DNA of 64,000 nt from Methanobrevibacter sp. Its GTDB lineage: Archaea; Methanobacteriota; Methanobacteria; Methanobacteriales; Methanobacteriaceae. A program made the translations under genes and the position numbers. Below are positions 46,429 to 55,247 of the stretch, piece after piece. The notes beneath the pieces were generated by a model. It had not been told where the DNA came from. It was given only the letters and a program-made list of their open reading frames with translations, and searched no databases. Within the stretch, counting starts at the first letter, position 1; each line of letters starts with the position of its first letter. The stretch lies in assembly GCF_017539065.1 (NCBI RefSeq), contig NZ_JAFYHP010000012.1, forward strand, positions 115,227 to 179,226, in the 5' to 3' direction.

Positions 46429-46901
46429 GTCAAGGTAGTATGATTTTAAAACTTATATCTTTACCAATTTCAATTATATTGTTCTGTTTAGGTATAATGA
46501 CCATTCTTGGCGGCCACATCACTCCTGGAGGAGGTTTCCAAGGTGGAGCAATGATTGCAAGCGGAATTATATTATCTGTCCTTGTTTATGGAGTAGGTAA
46601 TTCCCCATTAGAATTGTCACATTTATATATTGAAGTTTTAGAATCTGTTGGTGCATTAGGTTTCATTGTCTTTGGATTAATAGGTTTGTTTGTAGGAGGA
46701 TTTTTCTTATACAATGTAGGAACTGATTTACTTAATGTTGTTCCTCAAGCAATCCAAAGCGCATTACATTATCCAGATGTTACAAATGCAGGTATTATCC
46801 CATACCTCAACATATTTGTTGGATTAAAGGTATTTGTGGGATTATCTTCAATTGTTATTGCATTTGCAGGTTTTAAAAAATTTGTAGAGGAGGGTGAATA
46901 A
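46425..46901 (+). CDS. ehbI: Energy-converting hydrogenase B subunit I (MnhB-like)
   Basis: The protein has 158 residues and four membrane segments. GHITPGGGFQGGAMIASGIIL is the unmistakable MrpB motif. It overlaps ehbH by 4 bases and ehbJ by 1. Confidence 0.92.
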   Translation: MSQGSMILKLISLPISIILFCLGIMTILGGHITPGGGFQGGAMIASGIILSVLVYGVGNSPLELSHLYIEVLESVGALGFIVFGLIGLFVGGFFLYNVGTDLLNVVPQAIQSALHYPDVTNAGIIPYLNIFVGLKVFVGLSSIVIAFAGFKKFVEEGE

Positions 46902-47149
46902 TGTTATCTCTAGGGCCAATTATATTCGGATTAATATTAGGTTTAATCATTGGATCAAGAATTAGACTCAATGTCAATGATACTCATTTCACTCTCGGAG
47001 CATTTATAATAATACTTATTGCAGGAATAATTGTAGCATGGCAAGCTGGTAATTATCCATTTTACACAGATTTGCCAATATCCACTGCATTTTTATCTGC
47101 TTTAATAGGAATTTTTGTAGGCAAACTAATATTTGCAAGGAGTAAATAA
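46901..47149 (+). CDS. ehbJ: Energy-converting hydrogenase B subunit J
   Basis: The protein has 82 residues and three hydrophobic segments, starting with a Gly-rich helix GPIIFGLILGLIIGSRI. No named family beyond EhbJ was recognised; the call depends on order in the operon. Confidence 0.8.
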   Translation: MLSLGPIIFGLILGLIIGSRIRLNVNDTHFTLGAFIIILIAGIIVAWQAGNYPFYTDLPISTAFLSALIGIFVGKLIFARSK

Positions 47150-47161
47150 GGAGTTTTTATT

Positions 47162-48571
47162 ATGTTTTTAACAACTAATGCATGTGAAAAAAGTGAAGAA
47201 TGTATTAAAACATGTCCTACAAAATCTATTAGACTAATCAATGGTGTTCCATTCAGTTGTCTTACTTGTGGAATCTGTTATCAAAACTGTCCAAACCATG
47301 CAATATTTAAGAATGGCTATGGAGGATATGTTGTAGACAGAGCTAAATGTAATGGCTGTGGAATGTGTATGTACAATTGTCCTACAAATAACATCACTAT
47401 AAATGATGGAATAGTATATGGTATTTGTTCACGTTGTGGAGTCTGTGCAGAGCAATATCCTGAATATCGTGTTGACGGATTTGAATTCGAAAAGGAAAAA
47501 CAAATCCAGTTAATCAAATCATTTAACATTTTAAATCCGCCGTTGGACGATGTGCCTCACAAAAGCGAAAGCAAAGTCAAAGTGGTTTCAAGAACTTACT
47601 TTGGAACCGATACTGAAAAATGTATTTTATGCGGCAGATGTGAAGAGTACTGTCCAATGGGTGCAATTCATGTTAAAGTAGACAGGGATGAAGGAATCTG
47701 TAGGGAATGCAGATTATGTGCGGATGTTTGTCCAAACGAATCAATGAATAAACATCAAATGGTCAATACCTCTTCATGTACACTTTGTCTAAATTGTATG
47801 AAGGCTTGTCCGCATAATGCAATTTCTGTTGAGGATTTCAAGATTGTTGTCAATAAATTAAATCAGGATGCAATTGGAAAAATCGTAACCTGTCTGAATT
47901 GCGGATTATGTGCAGATTTATGTGAAAACGGTTCACTTAAACGTGATGACGGCAAATTAAGATATGATCCAACAATCGATACGGAAAATATTACTCATGA
48001 TTTGGCTATTAGTCATTGTCCGATTCACACATTGCGTGAAGACGATGAAATGTTTATCTATGACGAATATACTGAAGACGAGCTTCCGGCACTGACTGGT
48101 TTCTGTGTTAGCTGCGGTAAATGTGTTCAAGTTTGTGATGAAGAGGGTGCTCGTCAAGTCATGACTCATACCTGGGACGGCAAAGTCACAGATGATTGCA
48201 TTTCTTGTGGAATTTGTGTTGAAATGTGTCAAGAAGATGCAATCACATTATACAGAGGAAATATTTCTGTTGATATGGATAAATGTATATTATGTGAAAA
48301 TTGTGCAGTCCATTGTCCAGTCGAGGCAATTCCAAAATCAACAATGTATAAAAATGAAATTAAAGATGGATTTAACTTCATTGAACAGAAATTATGTATG
48401 CATTGTGGTGTTTGTCATGGAATTTGTTCATATGATGCAATTGAAGAAATTGATGGTAATTACGTAGTTAACGAAGAAAATTGTACTTATTGCGGCGCAT
48501 GTAAAAACGCATGTCCTGCAAGGGCATTTTTATTCGAAAGAAATTTTAAAGATTCAATAGAGGGTATTTAA
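47162..48571 (+). CDS. ehbK: Energy-converting hydrogenase B subunit K, polyferredoxin
   Basis: The protein has 469 residues. Eleven complete CxxCxxCxxxC cluster motifs can be counted, the first CLTCGICYQNC and the last CTYCGACKNAC. Two more are degenerate: the N-terminal CEKSEECIKTC and CSRCGVCAEQY, in which the fourth Cys is Tyr. It should hold about a dozen [4Fe-4S] clusters and act as an electron wire between the hydrogenase module and ferredoxin-dependent oxidoreductases. No membrane segments are seen. Confidence 0.95.
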   Translation: MFLTTNACEKSEECIKTCPTKSIRLINGVPFSCLTCGICYQNCPNHAIFKNGYGGYVVDRAKCNGCGMCMYNCPTNNITINDGIVYGICSRCGVCAEQYPEYRVDGFEFEKEKQIQLIKSFNILNPPLDDVPHKSESKVKVVSRTYFGTDTEKCILCGRCEEYCPMGAIHVKVDRDEGICRECRLCADVCPNESMNKHQMVNTSSCTLCLNCMKACPHNAISVEDFKIVVNKLNQDAIGKIVTCLNCGLCADLCENGSLKRDDGKLRYDPTIDTENITHDLAISHCPIHTLREDDEMFIYDEYTEDELPALTGFCVSCGKCVQVCDEEGARQVMTHTWDGKVTDDCISCGICVEMCQEDAITLYRGNISVDMDKCILCENCAVHCPVEAIPKSTMYKNEIKDGFNFIEQKLCMHCGVCHGICSYDAIEEIDGNYVVNEENCTYCGACKNACPARAFLFERNFKDSIEGI

Positions 48572-49063
48572 ATGAGCAGTTTACTTAGAATAGCTTTGGA
48601 AGGAGCTTTTACCAACTTTAAAAGAATCTTTTTTGCAGCTGATAGAGTTACAGATATGGATATGAGAAATCAAATCGCAACACTATCCGTTAAAGTTGAT
48701 GATAGGGTTGATGAGAAAGCTTGTATCGGATGTGCAGGTTGTGCTAATGTCTGTCCAACAGGTGCAATTGAGATGAAAGAATTAGCAAATCCAGTTAAAA
48801 TCACTGATGATTGGACTAAAAAAGAAGTGCCTCAAATTACTCTCGAAAAATGTGTTGTTTGTTATTACTGTCATGATTTCTGTCCAGTTTATTCACTTTA
48901 TGGTCAAAAAGGAACAATACATCCAAGTAATGTTGGAGATCAAGAAGTGGACATTGCAGAAACCATGTCTCAGCCATTTAAAATTTCTGATGAAAAACTC
49001 AAATTCATTGCACAATATTTATCAGATAATACGGTATTGAAGAATAGAGAGGAGGGTGATTAG
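48572..49063 (+). CDS. ehbL: Energy-converting hydrogenase B subunit L, two-cluster ferredoxin
   Basis: The protein has 163 residues. The two cluster motifs are CIGCAGCANVCP and CVVCYYCHDFCP. The N-terminal region is like that of NuoI/HycF-type subunits that dock to the small subunit. Its ATG overlaps the ehbK stop by nothing but follows it at once, after GAGGG in the ehbK end. Confidence 0.93.
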   Translation: MSSLLRIALEGAFTNFKRIFFAADRVTDMDMRNQIATLSVKVDDRVDEKACIGCAGCANVCPTGAIEMKELANPVKITDDWTKKEVPQITLEKCVVCYYCHDFCPVYSLYGQKGTIHPSNVGDQEVDIAETMSQPFKISDEKLKFIAQYLSDNTVLKNREEGD

Positions 49064-49510
49064 ATGGGTCTTAAATCATTTTCAAGAGCAAGAGCAATAC
49101 ATGTCATGTTGGTTTATACCGGCGGGTGTAACGGTTGCGATATTGAAATTGTAAACACAATTCTATCACCTAGATTTGATGCTGAGCAATATAATGTGTT
49201 CTTAACATGGAATCCTCGTGAGGCTGATGTTTTAGTTGTCACAGGACCGGTTACACATTTGAATAGGAAACCATTGGAAGCAATTTATGAGGCTATTCCT
49301 AATCCAAAATTAGTTGTAGCTGCAGGTAGTTGCGCACTGATGGGTGGTGTTTATAAGAATTGTTATGGTGACATTCCTTCAGAAGAAATTGAAGGGCCAG
49401 TTGAAAATATTATACCTGTTGCTGCAAAGGTTCCGGGTTGTGCTGTAAGGCCTCAAGATGTTTTGGCTGGTGTTGTATCACTTTTACCTACATTATTAGA
49501 TGCGGATTAG
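49064..49510 (+). CDS. ehbM: Energy-converting hydrogenase B subunit M, hydrogenase small subunit
   Basis: The protein has 148 residues of the NuoB/EchC type. Cluster ligands are in [26 protein letters not shown] and [12 protein letters not shown], giving the proximal [4Fe-4S] cluster. It lacks the long extensions of soluble [NiFe] small subunits. It is preceded by GGAGGGTGAT. Confidence 0.95.
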   Translation: MGLKSFSRARAIHVMLVYTGGCNGCDIEIVNTILSPRFDAEQYNVFLTWNPREADVLVVTGPVTHLNRKPLEAIYEAIPNPKLVVAAGSCALMGGVYKNCYGDIPSEEIEGPVENIIPVAAKVPGCAVRPQDVLAGVVSLLPTLLDAD

Positions 49511-49520
49511 AGGGGATTTG

Positions 49521-50648
49521 ATGGATAAGAAAGTACCAAGAAGTAATATTATTGAAACTGAAATTCCAATGGGTACAGTTCACCCTGCTGCATTGGAGCC
49601 ATATAGAGTTAGGTTTTTTGTAGAAGATGAAATTGTTCAGGAAGCCGAAATCACTATTGGTGTTAATCATAGGGGTATTGAAAGGATTATGGAAGGTCTT
49701 CCGGTTGAAAAAGCAAATGCCTTAACTGAAAAAATCTGTGGAATCTGTTCTAATTCACATATATGGAATTCATGCAGAACCGCAGAAATGGGGTTGGGCA
49801 TTGAAATTACAGAAAGAGCCAAATATATTCGTGTAATTATGGGGGAGCTCGAACGTTTGCATTCACATTTCTTGTATTTGGCTCACGGTTGTGAAGTACT
49901 GGCTCATGAAACATTTTCAATGAGAGTCTTCTACTTAAGGGAAATAGTAATGGAACTGCTCGCAATGATTGGAGGAAACCGTGTACAATACGGCTGTTCA
50001 GTTCTTGGAGGAGTAAGGCCAAGATGTGATTTGGATGAAGCTAAGCTATTAAGACTTAAAAATGACATGGATGCAGTGGAAGAAGGACTTACTGGATTTG
50101 TTGAAAGATTTTTAGCAGATTCCATAGTAATGTCAAGGATAACTGGCGTCGGTGTGCTTCCTCAAAAGCAGGCAATCGAACTTGCCGTTACCGGACCTAG
50201 CCTTAGGGCAACCGGTGTTGCAAGGGATTTGAGAACAACCATGTTTGAATATGATGATTTTGACTTTAATGTTATAACTCAACCTGATGGGGATGTTAAA
50301 TCAAATTTGGTTATGAGGGCATTGGAATCATTTGAATCAATTAAAATCATAAGGCAGGCTATTGCAAATATCCCTGAAGGTAAAGTGGTAAATCGTGACT
50401 GGGAAATGGTTGATACTGATATAACTGAAAGTTATATTGAAGTTCCAAGGGGAACTCTCTATCATTCATATGCCCTAGAAAGTGGAAGAGTAAGGCACTG
50501 TATAATCAGAACTCCATCAATGGCAAATATTGGCGCAATGCAATATGCATGTATAGGAGAACAACTTACAGATGCGCAATTATGTATCGTACAATGTGAT
50601 CCATGTTTCACCTGTACCGATAGGGCAATTGAAATAATTAGGAGATAG
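49521..50648 (+). CDS. ehbN: Energy-converting hydrogenase B subunit N, [NiFe] hydrogenase large subunit
   Basis: The protein has 375 residues from the ATG after GAGGGGATTTG; an ATG seven codons upstream lies within ehbM. Nickel ligands are [11 protein letters not shown] near the N-terminus and DPCFTCTDR near the C-terminus, so the catalytic Ni-Fe site is intact. Only a few residues follow the second motif, so there seems to be no C-terminal peptide to cleave. HypF, encoded in this window, helps make its ligands. Confidence 0.96.
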   Translation: MDKKVPRSNIIETEIPMGTVHPAALEPYRVRFFVEDEIVQEAEITIGVNHRGIERIMEGLPVEKANALTEKICGICSNSHIWNSCRTAEMGLGIEITERAKYIRVIMGELERLHSHFLYLAHGCEVLAHETFSMRVFYLREIVMELLAMIGGNRVQYGCSVLGGVRPRCDLDEAKLLRLKNDMDAVEEGLTGFVERFLADSIVMSRITGVGVLPQKQAIELAVTGPSLRATGVARDLRTTMFEYDDFDFNVITQPDGDVKSNLVMRALESFESIKIIRQAIANIPEGKVVNRDWEMVDTDITESYIEVPRGTLYHSYALESGRVRHCIIRTPSMANIGAMQYACIGEQLTDAQLCIVQCDPCFTCTDRAIEIIRR

Positions 50649-50652
50649 AGAA

Positions 50653-51651
50653 ATGTTTGAAAATATACTTGCTAATTCAATTGTTGCAGTAATCCTAACA
50701 GTTTTAGTTTGTTTTGTAATTTCAACATTACTTCCAGGAATTGAGAGAAAATATATTCATGCAAGAATTCAACAAAGGATTGGGCCAATTGTAATTGCTC
50801 CGGGAATTATGGCTCCAATCAAATTCATGTTTAAGGAAAACGTTAAGGTTTCCTCTCCTGTTCCGGGATTATATAAAGCATTGCCAATTATATGCTTTAT
50901 TGTAGTCTTATGTATTTTAGTTGCATTAACTCCGCAAGCTTACGCAATCCCAGCACTTTCAAGCTTGGTTGCAATTGTAGGATTTTTAAAAGTGGAAGAA
51001 ATCTGTTACGTATTGATGGGAGCATTATCTAAATCTGTAATGTCTGTCAGAATGCCTTTCCCTGATAAAATTAAAGGAGCAGCTCATTTAAAGTCAAATC
51101 GTTCATTTGTTGAAGATATGAGTGCAAGAAGGTCACTTAGGATGATTACCTATGGTTCATTCCCATTGTATCTTGCATTATTTGCACCTATTACTGCTGC
51201 AAGAAGCATCTTCTTACAGGATATTGTAACTTATCAGCAAATCAACGGCCCGTTCTTGTTCACAGTATCTGGCGGTATCGCGGCAGTTGTATTTTTCATC
51301 GGTTACATGATTATATTAAATGAATATCCATTTTCAATCATTAAAGCTAAATCCGATGTAATCGAAGGACCATATATGGAATATGCTGCTAAATACAGAG
51401 CTATTGTTTATCTGACAAGAGGATTTTTCATGTTTGTACTTGGTGCAATCTTTTCAGTGTTATTCATTGGAGTTCCACCAACAATTTTATCATGGGGAAT
51501 TATAGTAAATATTATTGTAGCATTAATTTTTGTATTTATGATGGGAATATTCTCAGCATTTGCTCCAGTATTTACAAATAGACAATTATTGCCAACCATT
51601 TTGGGCACAACATTACTTGGAATATTAGCTATTGTTATTGGATTATTATAG
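50653..51651 (+). CDS. ehbO: Energy-converting hydrogenase B subunit O (NuoH/EchB-like membrane subunit)
   Basis: The protein has 332 residues and about eight membrane helices. PGIERKYIHARIQQRIGP is the NuoH-type loop near helix 1, and EYPFSIIKAKSDVIEGPYMEY the conserved acidic loop that contacts the hydrogenase module. It connects the peripheral arm to ion transport. Confidence 0.95.
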   Translation: MFENILANSIVAVILTVLVCFVISTLLPGIERKYIHARIQQRIGPIVIAPGIMAPIKFMFKENVKVSSPVPGLYKALPIICFIVVLCILVALTPQAYAIPALSSLVAIVGFLKVEEICYVLMGALSKSVMSVRMPFPDKIKGAAHLKSNRSFVEDMSARRSLRMITYGSFPLYLALFAPITAARSIFLQDIVTYQQINGPFLFTVSGGIAAVVFFIGYMIILNEYPFSIIKAKSDVIEGPYMEYAAKYRAIVYLTRGFFMFVLGAIFSVLFIGVPPTILSWGIIVNIIVALIFVFMMGIFSAFAPVFTNRQLLPTILGTTLLGILAIVIGLL

Positions 51652-51663
51652 GAGGAATTATTT

Positions 51664-51927
51664 ATGAAATTTGTTATGAGACCATATCACATGGTAAGTC
51701 TTGGAGGATATATTGTCGAATGGGATTTTCCTTACAGAAATCTAATTGTTGTAAATAAAACCTCTGAACCAATTAAAATAGAAATACCGGTATTTCATGA
51801 GGAATGGATTCGAGAACATAAAGATTTAGGTCTTGATGTAATACCTGTTACTAAAGATGATAATTATTTAAGTATGTGGAAAAGAGCACATGCAGAACTT
51901 GATAAAATAAGGCCAAAAAATGACTGA
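51664..51927 (+). CDS. ehbP: Energy-converting hydrogenase B subunit P
   Basis: The protein has 87 residues and is soluble, with the conserved opening [27 protein letters not shown]. An AGGAGGAATT ribosome binding site precedes ATG. The function within the complex is unknown; the name follows the operon order. Confidence 0.85.
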   Translation: MKFVMRPYHMVSLGGYIVEWDFPYRNLIVVNKTSEPIKIEIPVFHEEWIREHKDLGLDVIPVTKDDNYLSMWKRAHAELDKIRPKND

Positions 51928-52579
51928 TTATGCACTAACAATTAAAGCTGATGAAGAAAAAGGAGTTTTAGATGACATTACTGATGTTATCACTAATCAT
52001 GGTGTTAATATTAGTTATGTTAATCTTTTTGTTGAAAAAAACAATGTGGGTTCTATTAACTTAGAACTTGAACATGTTGAAGATATTGATGTGTTAATTT
52101 CAGATTTAAAATCAATAGATGCAGTAAACTCAGTTGAATTACATGGTTCACAACTTGATATTTATGGAAAACGTATAATTATTGTCGGTGGAGGAGCACA
52201 AGTATCACAAGTAGCAATGGGTGCAATTACCGAAGCTGATAGACATAATATACGTGGTGAGCGCATAAGTATTGATACTATTCCATTAGTTGGAGAAAAG
52301 AATTTGGCTGAAGCTATTGAAGCGGTTTCAAGGCTGCCTCGTGTAAGTGCTTTGGTGCTTGCAGGTTCACTTATGGGTGGAGACATCACAAAAGCTGTTA
52401 AAAAAGTTAAGGAAGAAAGTAATTTAGTGGTAATTTGTCTAAATATGCCTGGAAGTGTAACCAAATATGCTGATTTGATAATTACTGATCCTATTCAAGC
52501 GGGGGTCCTGGCGGTAATGTCAATTGCGGATACGGCTGTTTTTGATATTAAACGTTTAGGTGATAATATCAAGTTTTAA
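51920..52579 (+). CDS. ehbQ: EhbQ-like protein with N-terminal ACT domain (DUF5612 type)
   Basis: The protein has 219 residues. Residues 1-75 form an ACT domain ([30 protein letters not shown]), the usual site of small-ligand control. The remainder has a Rossmann-like pattern starting [18 protein letters not shown]. It overlaps ehbP by 8 bases and ends the operon before a strong hairpin. An amino-acid-sensing ACT domain in the last ehb gene would suit regulation of this anabolic hydrogenase (inference). Confidence 0.78.
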   Translation: MTDYALTIKADEEKGVLDDITDVITNHGVNISYVNLFVEKNNVGSINLELEHVEDIDVLISDLKSIDAVNSVELHGSQLDIYGKRIIIVGGGAQVSQVAMGAITEADRHNIRGERISIDTIPLVGEKNLAEAIEAVSRLPRVSALVLAGSLMGGDITKAVKKVKEESNLVVICLNMPGSVTKYADLIITDPIQAGVLAVMSIADTAVFDIKRLGDNIKF

Positions 52580-52602
52580 TTCATGTTTATGGATGTATAG
52601 GA

Positions 52603-52628
52603 AAGGGAGTTAAATTATTAACTCCCTT
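52603..52628. terminator. Bidirectional hairpin between ehbQ and the Cas4-like gene
   Basis: AAGGGAGTTAA (52603-52613) and TTAACTCCCTT (52618-52628) form a perfect 11-bp stem with loop ATTA, placed between two convergent stop codons. Confidence 0.6.
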
Positions 52629-52633
52629 ACCAT

Positions 52634-53428
52634 TTAATTTTTTAGACAAATCTCTTTATATTCACATTTTTCACATTTTTTAGGACTTTTTTTAACATTA
52701 GGCATTTTTTTATTTTCAATAATCTCTTTAACTTCACGAAGAACGTTAAAATAAGATTTTCTTAAATCTACATCCATTACAACAGGGCGCCTGTCACCTA
52801 TCTTTTCATAATCCACAAAACCAACATAAACGTCAGTTGAGAATTCTTCTTCAATTAATATTGCATTTGCTACAAGTTCTATTGCGTCCTGGTCCCAGAC
52901 GCCCTTTAATGGAGGTTTATTGCTTTTAAGAAGTATTGGATAATATTTTCCATCAATTATTTCAATTTTATCACATATTCCAATTATGTCCAGGCTTTGA
53001 TCCTTTATCAGATAGGAATACATGCAATTTGGGAAAAACATATCTATTACTTCGAATGCATTTTTATCGAGAATTGTCATAGCTTGTTTTACTTTTAAGG
53101 AGGTCATTTTAATGCTGAAATAAGCTTCGTCAATGATTTCATTAATTTGTGATGCTTCAAGCCCTAAATTCATTGATATGATTGAATGAGTGGTGCTTTT
53201 AATGTAGGGGTCAATGTTTTCTGATAGTATGCTTTCAATTTCCGTAAGCGTCATCTCTTTCCTGATTTTACGCATATTTTTCTGAATCAGATCCTGAATA
53301 TCAATTTTAAGCTTTTTTATCTCAATTGCTAATTGGTAGTTTTTATTTTCTTGTGAATCTAAATGGATTTGGTGATATAACTTCAGTGGGCAGTACATAT
53401 GTTGTTTAATTGAAGAAACTTTTATCAT
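52634..53428 (-). CDS. Stand-alone Cas4/RecB-like Fe-S protein with degenerate nuclease motif
   Basis: The protein has 264 residues. The Cas4-type iron-sulfur cysteines are C13 (MYCPLKLY) and C252-x2-C255-x5-C261 at the C-terminus (CEKCEYKEIC). The RecB-like core is recognisable at IIGICDKIEIIDGKYYPILLK, but the usual D/E-x-K is L-x-K here, and the later Gln motif is only partly kept. No cas genes or CRISPR array lie nearby. It may have lost nuclease activity or cut by another arrangement. The name is by fold, not by known function. Confidence 0.75.
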   Translation of the reverse strand: MIKVSSIKQHMYCPLKLYHQIHLDSQENKNYQLAIEIKKLKIDIQDLIQKNMRKIRKEMTLTEIESILSENIDPYIKSTTHSIISMNLGLEASQINEIIDEAYFSIKMTSLKVKQAMTILDKNAFEVIDMFFPNCMYSYLIKDQSLDIIGICDKIEIIDGKYYPILLKSNKPPLKGVWDQDAIELVANAILIEEEFSTDVYVGFVDYEKIGDRRPVVMDVDLRKSYFNVLREVKEIIENKKMPNVKKSPKKCEKCEYKEICLKN

Positions 53429-53504
53429 TTCATAACCTCTTAAAATTGTAATTATTAGTTTAAACTTAATAATATTTAAAATAAGAAGTTATAAATAGTC
53501 TAAA

Positions 53505-53554
53505 TTTTTTAAAATAAAATAAAAAAAGTAAATAGCTAATAATTTAGCTATTTA
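53505..53554 (-). terminator. Hairpin plus U-tract after the symporter gene
   Basis: TAAATAGCTAA (53529-53539) pairs with TTAGCTATTTA (53544-53554), loop TAAT, 10 bases after the stop. On the minus strand ACTTTTTTTATTTTATTTT follows, as in a bacterial intrinsic terminator. Confidence 0.7.
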
Positions 53555-53563
53555 AAGTTAATT

Positions 53564-55042
53564 TCATACATTGTAGTAATCTTTGTTAATTGCAGGTAAT
53601 TTTGCTAAGATGATTGGAACTACAATTAGAACAATTGTCAATATTACCATTATTGTTGTACTGAGACTATCGGCAGTTGCCATTGTTGATAATACTCCTT
53701 GAATCCAAAGGCCTGCAATACAAAGGGGCAATATGTATTTAATAACTGTTTTCCAAGTTTTACCCACTTTAATTGTTGAATTCTTGTTCAATGTTTCAAT
53801 CAAATCGTCAAATTTGTATATCCAACCAAAGATTATGCATTCAAGAAGAATTGCGAACAATAATGCGAAATTATTTAAATATGCATCGAATATTCCAAGT
53901 ATTGTACTTCCAGCGCCTGTTGCAAAAATTGTTGAAACTAAACATCCAACTATACAAACTGCGGTTGCTGTTTTTTTACGTTCAATAAGGAATTTTTCAG
54001 AAATTGAATAACAAAATCCTTCAAGAAGTGCAATAAGGGAAGTAATTCCTGCAAATAATATACAAATGAAGAACAATGGTCCGATAATGTATGCTGCACC
54101 GCCCATTGTGTTAAATACTTGTGGGAAAACTACGAATGCAAGACCAGTTCCAGAGGTTACAAGTTCATTAAATTGAATGCCTGTTGTCACCGCCATGAAT
54201 CCTAAAATTGAAAATGTTCCAATTGAATTAAAAACTTCAAAACCTGAATTTGAAAATGCCACAATTACCGCATTATCAACTAATTTTGAACCTTCAGGCA
54301 GATAACTTGCATATGTCATTGCAATTGCCATGCCTAAACTTAAGGAAAATACTATTTGTCCAAATGCGGCTAACCATACATCCAGATTAGTTAATGCCGA
54401 CCAATCGGGGGTAAAAATCTGAGTATATCCTACTGATGCGCCAGGTAAAGTTAAAGAGAAAGCTACAATAATTACTACAATTGCACAAAGTAATGGAATT
54501 AAAACTTTGCTGACATTACCAATTCCGTCGTTCAAATCTCTTTTGATAATGAACCATGATAAAAACCAAATAGCGATTATTGATGCAAGAACTGTTGGAA
54601 CAATAGTGAATAGCCCAGATATCGAATCAGTTGCCTGCAAGACATTATTTGTAAAGAATACGTCCGGATTCGGACCCCATGCTTTTGTAAAACTTAAAAA
54701 TATATAAATCAAATCCCATCCAACAACACATACGTAATATGTTGCAATTAGAAATACAATAAGCAGTATAAACCATGCTACTACTTCTAATTTTCTGCTC
54801 ATGGTAAATAGTATCCTTGCAAGTGACCTTTTAAATTTATATCCTACCGCATATTCTACCAAAACAAATGAAATTCCGAGCAGGAATAAAGAAACGATAT
54901 AAGGAATCATGAATGATCCTCCGCCGTTTGAATATAAAACATTTGGAAAACGCCAAATATTTCCGAGACCCACAGCAGAACCAATCATTGCCATCATAAA
55001 TGCAAAATTACTATTCCATTCTGATTTTTTTGTCTCTACCAT
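53564..55042 (-). CDS. Sodium-dependent transporter, neurotransmitter:sodium symporter (SNF/NSS) family
   Basis: The protein has 492 residues and about twelve membrane segments. The first helix GSAVGLGNIWRFPN, with the unwound Gly-Leu-Gly-Asn, and the later NSGFEVFNSIGTF and GTGLAFVVFP segments are typical of prokaryotic NSS transporters such as MhsT and MetP. It likely takes up amino acids with Na+. A 47-residue membrane-protein gene ends 13 bases before its ATG, and the two appear cotranscribed. Confidence 0.95.
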   Translation of the reverse strand: MVETKKSEWNSNFAFMMAMIGSAVGLGNIWRFPNVLYSNGGGSFMIPYIVSLFLLGISFVLVEYAVGYKFKRSLARILFTMSRKLEVVAWFILLIVFLIATYYVCVVGWDLIYIFLSFTKAWGPNPDVFFTNNVLQATDSISGLFTIVPTVLASIIAIWFLSWFIIKRDLNDGIGNVSKVLIPLLCAIVVIIVAFSLTLPGASVGYTQIFTPDWSALTNLDVWLAAFGQIVFSLSLGMAIAMTYASYLPEGSKLVDNAVIVAFSNSGFEVFNSIGTFSILGFMAVTTGIQFNELVTSGTGLAFVVFPQVFNTMGGAAYIIGPLFFICILFAGITSLIALLEGFCYSISEKFLIERKKTATAVCIVGCLVSTIFATGAGSTILGIFDAYLNNFALLFAILLECIIFGWIYKFDDLIETLNKNSTIKVGKTWKTVIKYILPLCIAGLWIQGVLSTMATADSLSTTIMVILTIVLIVVPIILAKLPAINKDYYNV

Positions 55043-55055
55043 TCTATCACTTAAA

Positions 55056-55199
55056 TTATAAAATGTATCCTAATAATGCAAGAATAACGAATACTATGAT
55101 TGCAATAATGAAGATTTTCATACCAATTCTCATAAGTTTTTTCAAGATAGCGAATATTATAATAAATATTATTGCAATTGCAAGAAGTTCTATAATCAT
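55056..55199 (-). CDS. Small two-helix membrane protein upstream of the symporter (MetS-like position)
   Basis: The frame encodes 47 residues, beginning MIIELLAIAIIFIIIFAIL, then a basic loop KKLMRIGMK, then a second helix IFIIAIIVFVILALLGYIL. AGGTGGAAAA directly before ATG is the best ribosome binding site in this region. The gene ends 13 bases before the symporter start. In bacteria some NSS transporters need a small membrane subunit (MetS for MetP), so this is a candidate partner; similarity to MetS itself was not established. Confidence 0.8.
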   Translation of the reverse strand: MIIELLAIAIIFIIIFAILKKLMRIGMKIFIIAIIVFVILALLGYIL

Positions 55200-55247
55200 T
55201 TTTCCACCTCAATTTATAATTTTTATTAATTTATAATTCTAATGTCC

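Noticed and set aside
52634..53428. CRISPR-Cas locus suggested by the Cas4-like gene
   Set aside because: No repeat-spacer array and no other cas genes occur in the window; Cas4-like proteins occur outside CRISPR in archaea.
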